64,000 nucleotides of DNA from Microbacteriaceae bacterium X2B. Lineage in GTDB: Bacteria > Actinomycetota > Actinomycetes > Actinomycetales > Microbacteriaceae. Position numbers and translations under genes: made by a program. The stretch is taken from NCBI GenBank assembly GCA_005502445.1, contig SCPB01000007.1:1-64000 (forward strand), in the 5' to 3' direction. The notes below the pieces were generated by a model. The model worked only from the letters and a program-made list of their open reading frames with translations, did no database searches and was not told the origin of the DNA. Below, in pieces: positions 30,188-40,589 of the stretch; the first letter of the stretch is position 1; each line of letters opens with the position of its first letter.

Positions 30188-31725
30188 CGGCGACTGCGGT
30201 TCCAGTCCGCACTCACGCCGACCCCCTCGTCGTGGCCGTGGACTGCTCGACGACGAGCGCCAAGGCCATCGTGTGGGATGCCTCGGGCGCCCGCGTCTCG
30301 AGCGGCCAGGCGCCGCTCCCGCTCAGCATCCCGCACCCCGGCTACGGCGAGCAGGATCCGCGCGACTGGTGGAGCGCCACGGCGATCGCGATCCGCGCCG
30401 CCGTCTCGGGCATCGACCCCGACCGCATCGTGGCCCTGAGCGTCACTCACCAGCGCGAGTCCTTCGCCTGCCTCGACGAGCACGGCGAGCCGGTGCGCCC
30501 GGCGATGCTGTGGCTCGACGTGCGCGCGGGAGCGCAGGTCGACGAGTTCGGCACCGAGCGCGTGCACGCCCTCACGGGCAAGCCCGCCAATCCGACGCCC
30601 GCGTGGTACAAGATCCTGTGGCTCGCCGAGCACGAGCCCGGCGCGCTCGCGGCCACGAGCCGCATCGTCGACGTCCACGGCTTTCTCGTGCAGCGCATGA
30701 CCGGCCGCTGGGCCACGTCGCTCGCGAGTGCGGATCCGCTCGGCCTCGTCGACCTGGCGGCGGGGGACTACTCCGACGAGCTCCTCGATGCTGCGGGAAT
30801 CCGGCGCTCGCAGCTCAGCGAGCTGCTGCTGCCCGGCGAACCCGTCGGCCCGCTCAGCGACGTCGCCGCCGCCGAGCTGGGACTGCCCGCCGGCACGATC
30901 GTCATCACGGGAGCGGGCGACGGCCAGAGCGCGGGCCTCGGGGCGGGCATCACGAGACCGGGCCGCGCCTACCTCAATCTCGGAACGGGGCTCATCTCGG
31001 GCAGTGTGAGCGAGAGCTACGCCCCGAGCACCGCCTACCGGGCGCTCTCGGGCGCCGTGCCGGGCACCTTCGACTACGAACTCTTCATCGGCGCCGGAAC
31101 CTACATGGTCAGCTGGTTCGTCGACACATTCCTCGAGCCGTCGGGCGTGGGTGGTAGCACGCCCGACGGCGTCGAGCAGTACTGGGAGCAGCAGGCCTCC
31201 CGTATCGCTCCCGGCAGCGACGGCCTCGTCGTCGTGCCCTACTGGAACGGCGCCCTCACGCCGTACTGGGACAACCGGGCCCGCGGCGTCATGGTCGGGC
31301 TCACGGGAGCCCACGGTCGCGCCCACGTCTACCGCGCCATCCTCGAGGGCATCGCCTTCGAGCTGCGACTGTGCGTCGAGCACGCCGAGCGCGCCCTAGA
31401 CGTGCCGATCACCGAGTTCGTCGCGATGGGCGGCGGCGCGCGCAGCCCGCTCTGGTGCCAGCTGCTCGCCGACGTGCTGCAGCGGCCGGTGGTGCTCGCC
31501 GCCGAGGACGAGGCGACCTGCCTCGGAGCGGCGATGCTCGCCGCGGCCGGGGCGGGCATCCACGCGAGCATCGAGCAAGCCTCCGCCGCCATGAGCGGGC
31601 TCGGGCGCCGCTTCGAGCCCGACCCCGGCGCTGCGGCGGTCTACGATCCGCTCTACGCGGGCTACCGTGCGGTGTACCCGGCGCTCGCCCCTGTTTTCCC
31701 GCAGCTGGGCGGGGCCGACGCATGA
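30184..31725 (+). CDS. FGGY-family carbohydrate kinase (xylulokinase-like)
   Basis: 513 residues, GTG start overlapping the previous stop. The N-terminal phosphate loop is VVAVDCSTTSAKAIVWD, the substrate region has SVTHQRESF and MLWLDVRAG, the second domain has GAGDGQSAGLGAG, and the C-terminal adenosine motif is MGGGARSPLWCQLLADVL. FGGY kinases phosphorylate pentuloses, hexuloses, polyols or AI-2. The Thr/Ser-rich first loop resembles xylulokinases and LsrK more than glycerol kinase. Substrate not determined by sequence. Confidence 0.86.
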   Translation: MTATAVPVRTHADPLVVAVDCSTTSAKAIVWDASGARVSSGQAPLPLSIPHPGYGEQDPRDWWSATAIAIRAAVSGIDPDRIVALSVTHQRESFACLDEHGEPVRPAMLWLDVRAGAQVDEFGTERVHALTGKPANPTPAWYKILWLAEHEPGALAATSRIVDVHGFLVQRMTGRWATSLASADPLGLVDLAAGDYSDELLDAAGIRRSQLSELLLPGEPVGPLSDVAAAELGLPAGTIVITGAGDGQSAGLGAGITRPGRAYLNLGTGLISGSVSESYAPSTAYRALSGAVPGTFDYELFIGAGTYMVSWFVDTFLEPSGVGGSTPDGVEQYWEQQASRIAPGSDGLVVVPYWNGALTPYWDNRARGVMVGLTGAHGRAHVYRAILEGIAFELRLCVEHAERALDVPITEFVAMGGGARSPLWCQLLADVLQRPVVLAAEDEATCLGAAMLAAAGAGIHASIEQASAAMSGLGRRFEPDPGAAAVYDPLYAGYRAVYPALAPVFPQLGGADA

Positions 31726-32585
31726 GCGCCGTCGCCGATCCGGATGCGGCGGTCCGCATGACGTCGCCGTCGCGCTTCTACAGCGCCTATCTCTTCGATC
31801 TCGACGGCACGATCTACCTGGGCGACGAGCTTCTCCCGGGCGCCCGCGAGCTGCTCGCGGCGCTACGAGATCGCGGCGCTCGAACCGTGTTCCTGTCGAA
31901 CAACCCGACCAAGGATCCGGCGATGTACCTCGAGAAGCTCCGGCGCCTCGGAATCGAGGTCGAGCTCGGCGACATCGTCAACACGGTCGTCAGCACGATC
32001 GGCTGGCTCACGCGGTATCACCCGGGGGCGACCGTGTTCCCGATCGCAGAGGAGCCGCTCGTCCGCGCTCTGCACGAGGCGGGCATCCGCGTCTCGGAGG
32101 ACCCGGCCGAGATCGACATCGTGATCGCGAGCTACGACCGGTCGTTCGACTACCGCAAGCTCCAGATCGCCTTCGACGCGATCTGGCAGCACAAGCGCGC
32201 CATGCTCGTCACCACCAACCCCGATCGCTACTGCCCGTTCCCGGGCGGCCGCGGCGAGCCGGACGCCGCCGCCGTCGTCGCGGCGATCGAGGCCTCGACG
32301 GGCACGCGGTGCACGGTCAACCTGGGCAAGCCCGACCGCATCATGATCGACACCGTGCTCGCCGCGCTCGGCATTCCGCTCGACGACGCGATCATGGTCG
32401 GCGACCGGCTGGGCACCGACATCCGCATGGCCGTGAACGCCGGAATGAGTTCAGCGCTCGTGCTCACCGGCGACAGCACGCTCGCCGACGTCGAGGCGTG
32501 CGACCCGGCCGAGCGGCCGACCTTCGTGCTCGACCGCATCGATCTGCTCCTTCCCGAGAGGAGCGGCTCATGCGGCAACGACTGA
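31722..32585 (+). CDS. HAD-IIA family phosphatase (NagD/phosphoglycolate type)
   Basis: 287 residues. Motif I LFDLDGTIYLGDELLPGA near residue 24 carries the nucleophilic Asp; VFLSNNPTKD is motif II, and MVGDRLGTDIRMAVNAGM is motif IV. Class IIA capped HAD enzymes dephosphorylate sugar phosphates, 2-phosphoglycolate or glycerol phosphate. The ATG overlaps the kinase stop. In this pathway it may remove a toxic side product such as phosphoglycolate or release a dephosphorylated intermediate (inference). Confidence 0.85.
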   Translation: MSAVADPDAAVRMTSPSRFYSAYLFDLDGTIYLGDELLPGARELLAALRDRGARTVFLSNNPTKDPAMYLEKLRRLGIEVELGDIVNTVVSTIGWLTRYHPGATVFPIAEEPLVRALHEAGIRVSEDPAEIDIVIASYDRSFDYRKLQIAFDAIWQHKRAMLVTTNPDRYCPFPGGRGEPDAAAVVAAIEASTGTRCTVNLGKPDRIMIDTVLAALGIPLDDAIMVGDRLGTDIRMAVNAGMSSALVLTGDSTLADVEACDPAERPTFVLDRIDLLLPERSGSCGND

Positions 32586-32637
32586 CCACCATCCACCTGT
32601 TCCAGACCGGCGCGACCGTCGGAGAAAGGGGGCTCCC

Positions 32638-33621
32638 GTGGGAACCCTGACGAACGAGACGCTGCTCGAGATGCAGCGGCGCATGCTGCGCATCCGCGCC
32701 TTCGACGAGCGCGCATCGAAGATGGTCAAGCGCGGCCACATCCCCGGCACGGTCCACACGAGCATCGGCCAGGAGGCCCAGGTCGTCGGAGCGACGATGG
32801 CCCTGCGCGACGGCGACTACATGAGCGGCAACCACCGCAGCCACGGCCACCCCATCGGCAAGGGCTCGCCCCTCGGACCGCTCATGGCGGAGCTCGTCGG
32901 CAAGGCCACGGGCGTCTGCAAGGGCAAGGGCGGCTCGCTGCACCTCGCCGACTTCGCGGTCGGCAGCCTCGGCGAGTCGGGCATCGTCGGCTCGAGCATC
33001 CCGATCGCGATGGGCGCGGCGCTCAGCGCGAGCGTGCGAGGCACCGACCAGGTGGCCCTCGCGTTCTTCGGAGACGGCGCCGCGAACCAGGGCGTGCTCT
33101 ACGAGTCGATGAACCTCTCGGGCGTGTGGAAGCTGCCGGTGATCTTCCTCTGCGAGAACAACCAGTACGCGCTCAGCACCCCGGCGCACACCGTGACCTC
33201 GGGTGTCATCGCCGATCGCGCCGCCGGCTTCGGGATGCCCGGCGTGCGCGTCGAGGAGGGTCAGGACGTCCTCGCTGTCCACGACGCCGTCTCCGAAGCC
33301 GTGGCGCGGGCCCGTGCGGGCGAGGGCCCGACCCTTATCGAGGTCGTGACGTACCGCTACAACGAGCACTCCGAAGGACTGCGTCTGGGCACCGACTACC
33401 GCCCGGCCGACGAGCGCGAGGCGTGGCTCAAGAAGGATCCGATCCAGCTGTTCCGCGAGCACCTCCAGGGCATCGGCATCGCCCCGGCCGAACTCGACGC
33501 GCTCGAGGCCGAGGTCCTCGCCGAGGTCGACGACGCCGTCGCGTTCACCGACGCGAGCCCCTACCCCGAGCCCTCGGTCGCCTTCGACGACCTCTACACC
33601 GACACGGAGTACGCAGCATGA
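32638..33621 (+). CDS. Thiamine-dependent dehydrogenase E1 alpha subunit (acetoin/pyruvate type)
   Basis: 327 residues from GTG 32638 after a GAGAAAGGGGG ribosome site. The ThDP motif GDGAANQG lies at 145-152; GNHRSHGHPIGKG and GKGGSLHLAD are the conserved loops of AcoA/PdhA proteins. Clearly different from the first E1 alpha of the window (543-1556). It overlaps its beta subunit by four bases. It lies 52 bases after the phosphatase gene, within the same operon. Confidence 0.88.
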   Translation: MGTLTNETLLEMQRRMLRIRAFDERASKMVKRGHIPGTVHTSIGQEAQVVGATMALRDGDYMSGNHRSHGHPIGKGSPLGPLMAELVGKATGVCKGKGGSLHLADFAVGSLGESGIVGSSIPIAMGAALSASVRGTDQVALAFFGDGAANQGVLYESMNLSGVWKLPVIFLCENNQYALSTPAHTVTSGVIADRAAGFGMPGVRVEEGQDVLAVHDAVSEAVARARAGEGPTLIEVVTYRYNEHSEGLRLGTDYRPADEREAWLKKDPIQLFREHLQGIGIAPAELDALEAEVLAEVDDAVAFTDASPYPEPSVAFDDLYTDTEYAA

Positions 33622-34661
33622 CCGTCATGAGCTTCCTCGGCGCGATCGGCGCCGCCCAGCGCGAGGCGATGGACGCCGACGAGCGCGTCATCATCTTCGG
33701 CGAGGACGTCGAGGCCAACGTCTACGGCACGACCGGCGGCGGCAAGACCCGCTCCGACAAGGGCGACTTCGTGCAGATGTACGGCCGCAACCGCATCCGC
33801 AACACTCCCATTTCGGAAGAGAGCATGGTCGGCGCGGCGGCGGGCGCGGCGATGACGGGCCTGCGCCCGATCGTCGACCTCTCGTACTCGTCGTTCCTCT
33901 ACATGGCGATGGACCAGTTCGTGAACCAGGTCGCCAAGAACCGCTACATGTTCGGTGGGCAGGCCTCGATGCCCGTGGTCTTCCGCTCCGCGATGTTCTA
34001 CGGCCTCAACACGGGCGCCCACCACTCCGACCGGCCGTACCCGATGTTCATGAACGTGCCGGGTCTGAAGATCATCGTGCCCTCCACGCCGACCGACGCC
34101 AAGGGGCTGCTGCGCACGGCGATCGACTCCGACGACCCCGTGCTCACCTTCGAGGCGTGCATCCTGTGGGGCGCCAAGGAGGACGTGCCCGACGAGGAGT
34201 TCTGGATCCCGCTCGGCGAAGCGCGCACCGCCCGCGAGGGGACGGACGTCACGGTCGTCGCGATCTCGAGCTCCGTCCCCGAGGCGCTCGCCGCCGCGGA
34301 GGCGCTCGCCGCGTCCGAGGGCGTCTCGGTCGAGGTCATCGACCCCCGCACGCTCGTGCCGCTCGACCGCGACGCGATCCTGCGCTCGGTGCACAAGACC
34401 GGTCGTCTGGTCGTCGCCGAACCGGCTCACCGCACCTGCGGCGCCGCGGCGGAGATCAGCGCGCACATCGCCGAGGAGGCCTTCGGCGTGCTGAAGGCGC
34501 CGATCGTGCGCGTCACGGCGCCCGACATGCAGATCCCGTTCAGCCCGTCGCTCGAGAAGCAGATGTATCCCACGCGGCACACCATCGAGGCCGCGATCCG
34601 TCGCGTGCTCGACCTCCCGGCCTCGAGCGAGGCCTCCCAGCACGCCGCGGCCACCGCCTAG
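33618..34661 (+). CDS. Thiamine-dependent dehydrogenase E1 beta subunit (acetoin/pyruvate type)
   Basis: 347 residues beginning at the ATG inside the alpha-subunit stop overlap. Landmarks are VIIFGEDVEANVYGTTGGG, NTPISEESMVGAAAG, HHSDRPYPMFMNVPGLK and the C-terminal VEVIDPRTLVPLDRDAI and PAHRTCGAAAEI. It completes the E1 heterotetramer. The sequence resembles AcoB-type subunits, consistent with cleavage of an acetoin-like hydroxyketone or a 2-oxoacid to an acyl group on lipoate. Confidence 0.88.
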   Translation: MTVMSFLGAIGAAQREAMDADERVIIFGEDVEANVYGTTGGGKTRSDKGDFVQMYGRNRIRNTPISEESMVGAAAGAAMTGLRPIVDLSYSSFLYMAMDQFVNQVAKNRYMFGGQASMPVVFRSAMFYGLNTGAHHSDRPYPMFMNVPGLKIIVPSTPTDAKGLLRTAIDSDDPVLTFEACILWGAKEDVPDEEFWIPLGEARTAREGTDVTVVAISSSVPEALAAAEALAASEGVSVEVIDPRTLVPLDRDAILRSVHKTGRLVVAEPAHRTCGAAAEISAHIAEEAFGVLKAPIVRVTAPDMQIPFSPSLEKQMYPTRHTIEAAIRRVLDLPASSEASQHAAATA

Positions 34662-34689
34662 GCGCACGACGCACGAAAGGAACAGAACC

Positions 34690-34935
34690 ATGGCACGAGT
34701 TGAGGTGCTGCTGCCCCAGTGGGGCATGGGCATGAGCGAGGGCGCGATCATCGAGTGGCTCAAGAACGTCGGCGACCGCGTCGTCGAGGACGAGCCCCTG
34801 GCCGAGGTCGAGGCGGAGAAGGTCGAGGAGACCCTCGAGTCCCCCGCGACCGGCACGCTCGTCGAGATCCTCGTCCCGGCCGGCGGCGACCCCGTCGAGG
34901 TCCGCACGGTCGTCGCCGTGATCGAGACCGACTGA
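34690..34935 (+). CDS. Free-standing lipoyl domain protein
   Basis: 81 residues, a lone lipoyl domain with the acceptor K44 in EAEKVEETLES and the N-terminal LLPQWGMGMSEGAI segment typical of E2 lipoyl domains. ATG 34690 follows AAAGGAAC. The matching acyltransferase core is a separate gene at 35869-36546, so what is normally one E2 polypeptide is split into two genes with an aldolase gene between them. It needs lipoylation, for which a ligase gene follows in the operon. Confidence 0.88.
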   Translation: MARVEVLLPQWGMGMSEGAIIEWLKNVGDRVVEDEPLAEVEAEKVEETLESPATGTLVEILVPAGGDPVEVRTVVAVIETD

Positions 34936-34947
34936 TTTCACCACCGC

Positions 34948-34972
34948 GCCCGCCGGCGTTCTGCCGGCGGGC
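34948..34972 (+). terminator. 10-bp hairpin between lipoyl and aldolase genes
   Basis: GCCCGCCGGC and GCCGGCGGGC pair perfectly around a GTTCT loop, 13 bases after the lipoyl gene stop. No U-tract. Probably sets relative mRNA levels within the operon. The ribosome site GGAAGGAGG (34989-34997) of the next gene follows. Confidence 0.55.
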
Positions 34973-35002
34973 ATCCCCCTCGTAGACGGAAGGAGGCCCG
35001 CA

Positions 35003-35872
35003 ATGGCTGCGGTCCACCCCCGCGACATCGTGTTCGCCGCCCAGTCGGGCGGCTATGCGGTGGGCGCGTTCAACATGCACAACCCCGAGACCACCCAGGC
35101 GCTCATCCAGGCGGCCCAGCTCGCCGACGCGCCCGTCTTCCTGCAGATCGGCCGCGCGATCGTGCCTCACCTCGGTCTCGCCGAGGCGTACCGCATGGTG
35201 CGCCACGAACTCGACCGCTCGGGCCTGCAGGCCCCCATCCACCTCGACCACGGCACCTACGACGAGGTGTTCGAGGCGATCCGCCTCGGCTTCGACTCGA
35301 TCATGTTCGACGGCTCGCACATGCCCTTGGAGCAGAACATCAAGGCCGCCAAGCATGTCGTCACGGTCGCGCACTCCTTCGGCATCCCGGTCGAGGCGGA
35401 ACTCGGCAGCATTCCCGACGCGAGCGACTCGATCGAGTGGGAGGCCCATTACACGAAGGTCGACGAGGCCGAGCGCTTCGTCGCCGAGACGGGCGTGGAC
35501 TTCCTCGCGATCTCTGCGGGCGTCATGCACGGCGTGCCCGATCTCGAGCCGCAGCCACTCGCGATCGACCTCATCGAGCGCATCCGCGCGGTCACGGGCG
35601 TGCCGCTCGTGCTGCACGGCGCCTCGGGCGTGCCCACGGCTGAGATCCACGCGGCGATCGCCGCGGGCGTGCACAAGTTCAACGCCGACACCGACCTTCG
35701 TCACGCCTTCCGCAGGGGGCTCGAGCAGGTCTTCGCCGAGGGCGACCGCCAGCTCGAGACGGCGATGGCCGAGGGCCGCCGTCAGATGATCGAGGCGACG
35801 ATCGCCAAGATGCAGGAGTACGGCTGCGCGGGCAAGGCGAGCGCGTCGGCGCCCTCGCTGGTACCCGCGTGA
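35003..35872 (+). CDS. Class II (zinc) ketose-bisphosphate aldolase
   Basis: 289 residues, the length of tagatose/fructose-bisphosphate aldolases of the GatY/KbaY/FbaA group. Catalytic D82 and zinc ligands H83 (HLDHGT), H176 (SAGVMHG) and H205 (VLHGASG) are all present, with E132 in EAELGSI. These enzymes cleave ketose 1-phosphates or 1,6-bisphosphates into DHAP and an aldehyde. Because the operon has its own kinase, a ketose 1-phosphate or bisphosphate made by that kinase is the likely substrate. It overlaps the E2 core gene by four bases. Confidence 0.88.
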   Translation: MAAVHPRDIVFAAQSGGYAVGAFNMHNPETTQALIQAAQLADAPVFLQIGRAIVPHLGLAEAYRMVRHELDRSGLQAPIHLDHGTYDEVFEAIRLGFDSIMFDGSHMPLEQNIKAAKHVVTVAHSFGIPVEAELGSIPDASDSIEWEAHYTKVDEAERFVAETGVDFLAISAGVMHGVPDLEPQPLAIDLIERIRAVTGVPLVLHGASGVPTAEIHAAIAAGVHKFNADTDLRHAFRRGLEQVFAEGDRQLETAMAEGRRQMIEATIAKMQEYGCAGKASASAPSLVPA

Positions 35873-36546
35873 GCACCCCGGCCGAGCTCGAGGAGGGCGT
35901 GACCACGCCGCTCACGGGCATCCGTCGCACCGCCGCGCGCCACATGGTCAAGGCGTGGGCGGCGCCCGTGTTCCACCTCACGGTCGAGGTCGACATGGGC
36001 GAGGCCGCTCGCGTCAAGGAGGTGGCCCCGAAGGCCACCGTCACCGACGTTCTCGTGCGCGCCTCGGCCCGCGCGCTCGTCGCCGTTCCCGAGGTGAACG
36101 TGCACGTCGGCGAGGATGCCGTGGTCGCCTTCCAGCGCGCCAACGTCGGCATCGCGGTCGCGACCGAGAAGGGGCTCACGGTGCCCGTCATCCACGGCGC
36201 CGACGCCCTGTCGATCGAGCAGATCGCGGCTCGACGCGGCGAGATCGTGCAGCGCGCCCGCGAGGGAGCCCTCACGCGAGACGACATCACCGGCGGAACC
36301 TTCACGATCTCGAACCTCGGCATGATGGGCATCGCGCGATTCGACGCGATCCTCAACGTTCCGCAGGCCGCCATCCTCGCGGTCGGCGCGACGACCGAGC
36401 GGTTCGTCCAGGGCGAGGGCGGCCCGGTGTGGCGGCCGATCGCGGACGTGACCCTCACGTGCGATCACCGGGCGCTCGACGGAGCCGCGGGGGCCCGCTT
36501 CCTCGCCGTCCTCGCCGCGGAGCTCTCGGCGCCCCTCGCGAGCTGA
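35869..36546 (+). CDS. Stand-alone 2-oxoacid dehydrogenase E2 catalytic domain
   Basis: 225 residues containing only the acyltransferase core. The catalytic motif DHRALDG carries H200 and D204; IRRTAARHMV near residue 18 and GGTFTISNLGMMG are family hallmarks. A normal E2 has a lipoyl domain and a peripheral-subunit-binding domain ahead of this core; both are absent here. The lipoyl domain is encoded separately at 34690-34935. How E1 and E3 dock to a core lacking the subunit-binding domain is unclear. Start GTG 35869 overlaps the aldolase stop. Confidence 0.88.
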   Translation: MSTPAELEEGVTTPLTGIRRTAARHMVKAWAAPVFHLTVEVDMGEAARVKEVAPKATVTDVLVRASARALVAVPEVNVHVGEDAVVAFQRANVGIAVATEKGLTVPVIHGADALSIEQIAARRGEIVQRAREGALTRDDITGGTFTISNLGMMGIARFDAILNVPQAAILAVGATTERFVQGEGGPVWRPIADVTLTCDHRALDGAAGARFLAVLAAELSAPLAS

Positions 36547-36560
36547 CGCCGCTCGTGCCG

Positions 36561-37340
36561 ATGCGCACCGCCGCCCTACGGCGGAACAGTCGCCCGGCCG
36601 TCCCTCCGGTGGCCGGGGGGCGGCCGGGTCCGTCGACGACTCTGCTGCTGCGCGACGAGTCCTCCCGCGGCGCCGTCGGCGATCTCGCCGACTCGGTGCA
36701 GCTGCTGGGCGCGATCGCGCGGTCGGAGTCGATCGACCGCGTCGTGCGCGTCTACCACCCCTGGCCGACGGTCGCCATGACCCGGCGCGAGAGCCTCATG
36801 CCCGGTTTCGACGCCGCGTGCGCAGCGGCCCGCGCGCGCGGTTTCGAGCCCGTCGTGCGCCCCACGGGCGGCCGGGCCGTCGCGTACGACCCCAGCTGCC
36901 TCGTCATCGACATCGTCGAGGCCGAGCGCGGGGGTCGTGGCGACAATGCGGTCGCTTTCGTCGAGGTGGGGGAGCGCTTCGTGCGCGGACTCCGCCACGC
37001 CGGCGTCGACGCACGACTCGGCCCGGTTCCCGGCGAGTACTGCCCGGGCGACTACAGCGTCAACGCGCGCGGGTCGGTCAAGCTCGTCGGCACCGCACAG
37101 CGCGTCGTGCGCGGCGCGCGGCTCGTGAGCGCATCCCTGCCGCTCGGGCCCGTGGACGCGATCGCCGACGTGCTCACGGCCGTCAACGCCGCGCTCGACT
37201 TCGCGTGGGACAGGCGCACGGTCGGCTCGGTCGGTATCGAGAACCCCTCCGCCTCGTCGTCGCTCGTCGAGAGCGCGCTCGTCGACAGCATCGCCGGCGC
37301 CACGATGCCGGGCACGCTCGCCGAGTTGCTGCGCCCCTGA
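36561..37340 (+). CDS. Lipoate-protein ligase A-like protein
   Basis: 259 residues with the LplA/LipB biotinyl-lipoyl ligase fold: RRESLMPGFDAA, PVVRPTGGRAVAYDP (lipoyl-AMP binding) and the lysine in GSVKLVGTAQRVVRGA. It lies 14 bases after the E2 core gene and is last in the operon, so it likely attaches lipoate (or transfers octanoyl groups) to the free lipoyl protein of the same operon. GTG 36555 is an alternative start. Its stop is 13 bases from the convergent GlpK-like gene. Confidence 0.83.
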   Translation: MRTAALRRNSRPAVPPVAGGRPGPSTTLLLRDESSRGAVGDLADSVQLLGAIARSESIDRVVRVYHPWPTVAMTRRESLMPGFDAACAAARARGFEPVVRPTGGRAVAYDPSCLVIDIVEAERGGRGDNAVAFVEVGERFVRGLRHAGVDARLGPVPGEYCPGDYSVNARGSVKLVGTAQRVVRGARLVSASLPLGPVDAIADVLTAVNAALDFAWDRRTVGSVGIENPSASSSLVESALVDSIAGATMPGTLAELLRP

Positions 37341-37353
37341 CCGTCGGGCCCGC

Positions 37354-38859
37354 TCAGCGGCGACGCGCCGGGATCGACCGCGCCGCGGTGACGGCGTCGC
37401 GCCATCCCTCGTAGAGCCACTCCCGCTCGTCGGCGCTCATGCGCGGCTCGAAGACGCGCTGGCACGACCAGCGCTCGGCGATGCTCTCGATGCTCCAGAG
37501 CCCGGCCCCGGCGCCGGCGAGGTGCGCGACACCGAGCGCCGTGCGCTCCAGACCGTGCGGTCGCTCGACCGGGATGCCGAGGATGTCGGCCTGGAACTGG
37601 CAGAGGACGTCGTTGACGACCGCGCCGCCGTCGACGCGCAGGGCGGGGATGCTCACGCCGCCCCGCGCGAGGGCGTCGATGTTGTCGCGGGTCTGATACG
37701 CCATCGCCTCGACCGCCGCGCGCACGACGTGGGCCGCGGTCGACTCGAGCGTGAGGCCGACGATCGTAGCGCGCGCATCCCGATCCCAATGCGGGTCGCA
37801 CAGGCCCGCGAAGGCGGGCACCATGTACACGCCGCCGTTGTCGGGAACGCTCGCGGCCAGCGACTCGGTCTGCGCGGCGTACGAGAACAGCCCGAGCTGA
37901 TCTCTCAGCCACTGGATGGTCTGCCCGCTGTGGAAGACGACGCCCTCGGCCTCGTACACGATCCGATCGTCGATCCCCCACGCCACGCTGCTCGACATCC
38001 CGTCGAGGATGCGCGGTCGGTCGCCGACATTGACCGTGAGCACCCCGGCGGTGCCGAAGGTGTTCTTCGCCATTCCCGTCTCGAGGCACGCCTGGCCGAA
38101 GAGGCCCGCCTGCTGGTCGCCGAGGATCGCGTGCACGGGCACCGGCACGGGCGAGTCCCCCGGCAGGACGCCGTCGGCGAGGTCGCCGAACCACGCGTTC
38201 GACGGCCGCACCTCGGGCAGGAGGGCGAGCGGGATGCCGAGCATGCCGCACAGCTCCTCGTCCCACGTCGCCGTGGCGATGTCGAGCAGCGCCGTGCGCG
38301 AGGCGGAGCTCGGGTCGGTCGCGTGCGAGGAGCCTCCCGTGAGGTTCCAGAGCAGCCACGTGTCGACCGTGCCGACCGCGAGAAGGCCGCGTTCGGCATC
38401 CTCGCGGACGCCCGGGACGTTCTCGAGCAGCCAGGCGATCTTTCCCGCGGAGAAGTACGAGTCGTTGCGCACGCCCGTGCGGCGCCGGAACTCGCCGTCG
38501 AGACCCTCGCGCGACCAGCGGCGCACGATGTCGTCGGTCTGCTTCGACATCCACATGATCGCGTTGTGCACGGGCCGCCCGGTGGCGCGGTTCCAGATCA
38601 CGCACGACTCCCGATGGGTCGTGAGCCCCACGGCGGCCACGTCGGCGGCGGTCGCGCCCGCGCGCGCCATGGTCGTGCCGATCGCCGACTCGAGCGAGCC
38701 CCACAGCTCGGCCGGGTCGAGCTCGACCCACTCCGGGCGGGGGAACAGCGGTGTGATCGGCACCGACGATTCGGCGACCGTGTCTCCCGTCTCGTCGACG
38801 AGAACGGCGCGGGCGGAGCTCGAGCCCTCGTCGAGGGCGAGCACGTAGCGGCGGCTCAT
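37354..38859 (-). CDS. Glycerol kinase-like FGGY kinase (possibly polyol kinase)
   Basis: 501 residues, glycerol kinase length. Compared with E. coli GlpK, most landmarks align: ALDEGSSSARAV (GlpK ALDQGTTSSRAV), LTTHRESCVIW (ITNQRETTIVW), DSYFSAGK, GDQQAGLFGQ, NTFGTAG, and RVDGGAV. Several substrate-pocket neighbours differ (Gln to His in THRE; PAFAGLCDPHWD for PAFTGLGAPYWD), so a larger polyol such as erythritol is possible. Last gene of the minus-strand operon, 26 bases after the GlpD-like gene. ATG 38859 is the first codon of the homologous region. Confidence 0.82.
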   Translation of the reverse strand: MSRRYVLALDEGSSSARAVLVDETGDTVAESSVPITPLFPRPEWVELDPAELWGSLESAIGTTMARAGATAADVAAVGLTTHRESCVIWNRATGRPVHNAIMWMSKQTDDIVRRWSREGLDGEFRRRTGVRNDSYFSAGKIAWLLENVPGVREDAERGLLAVGTVDTWLLWNLTGGSSHATDPSSASRTALLDIATATWDEELCGMLGIPLALLPEVRPSNAWFGDLADGVLPGDSPVPVPVHAILGDQQAGLFGQACLETGMAKNTFGTAGVLTVNVGDRPRILDGMSSSVAWGIDDRIVYEAEGVVFHSGQTIQWLRDQLGLFSYAAQTESLAASVPDNGGVYMVPAFAGLCDPHWDRDARATIVGLTLESTAAHVVRAAVEAMAYQTRDNIDALARGGVSIPALRVDGGAVVNDVLCQFQADILGIPVERPHGLERTALGVAHLAGAGAGLWSIESIAERWSCQRVFEPRMSADEREWLYEGWRDAVTAARSIPARRR

Positions 38860-38885
38860 GCCGTGATCCTCTCGCAGTCTCGCCG

Positions 38886-40514
<1,629 letters not shown>

Positions 40515-40589
40515 GCGAGTGGCTCCTGGTCGGATCGGGTGGCGGTTATGACGAGTATCGGGGAGGTGGGGGCGCGAGGCCCGCGGCGG

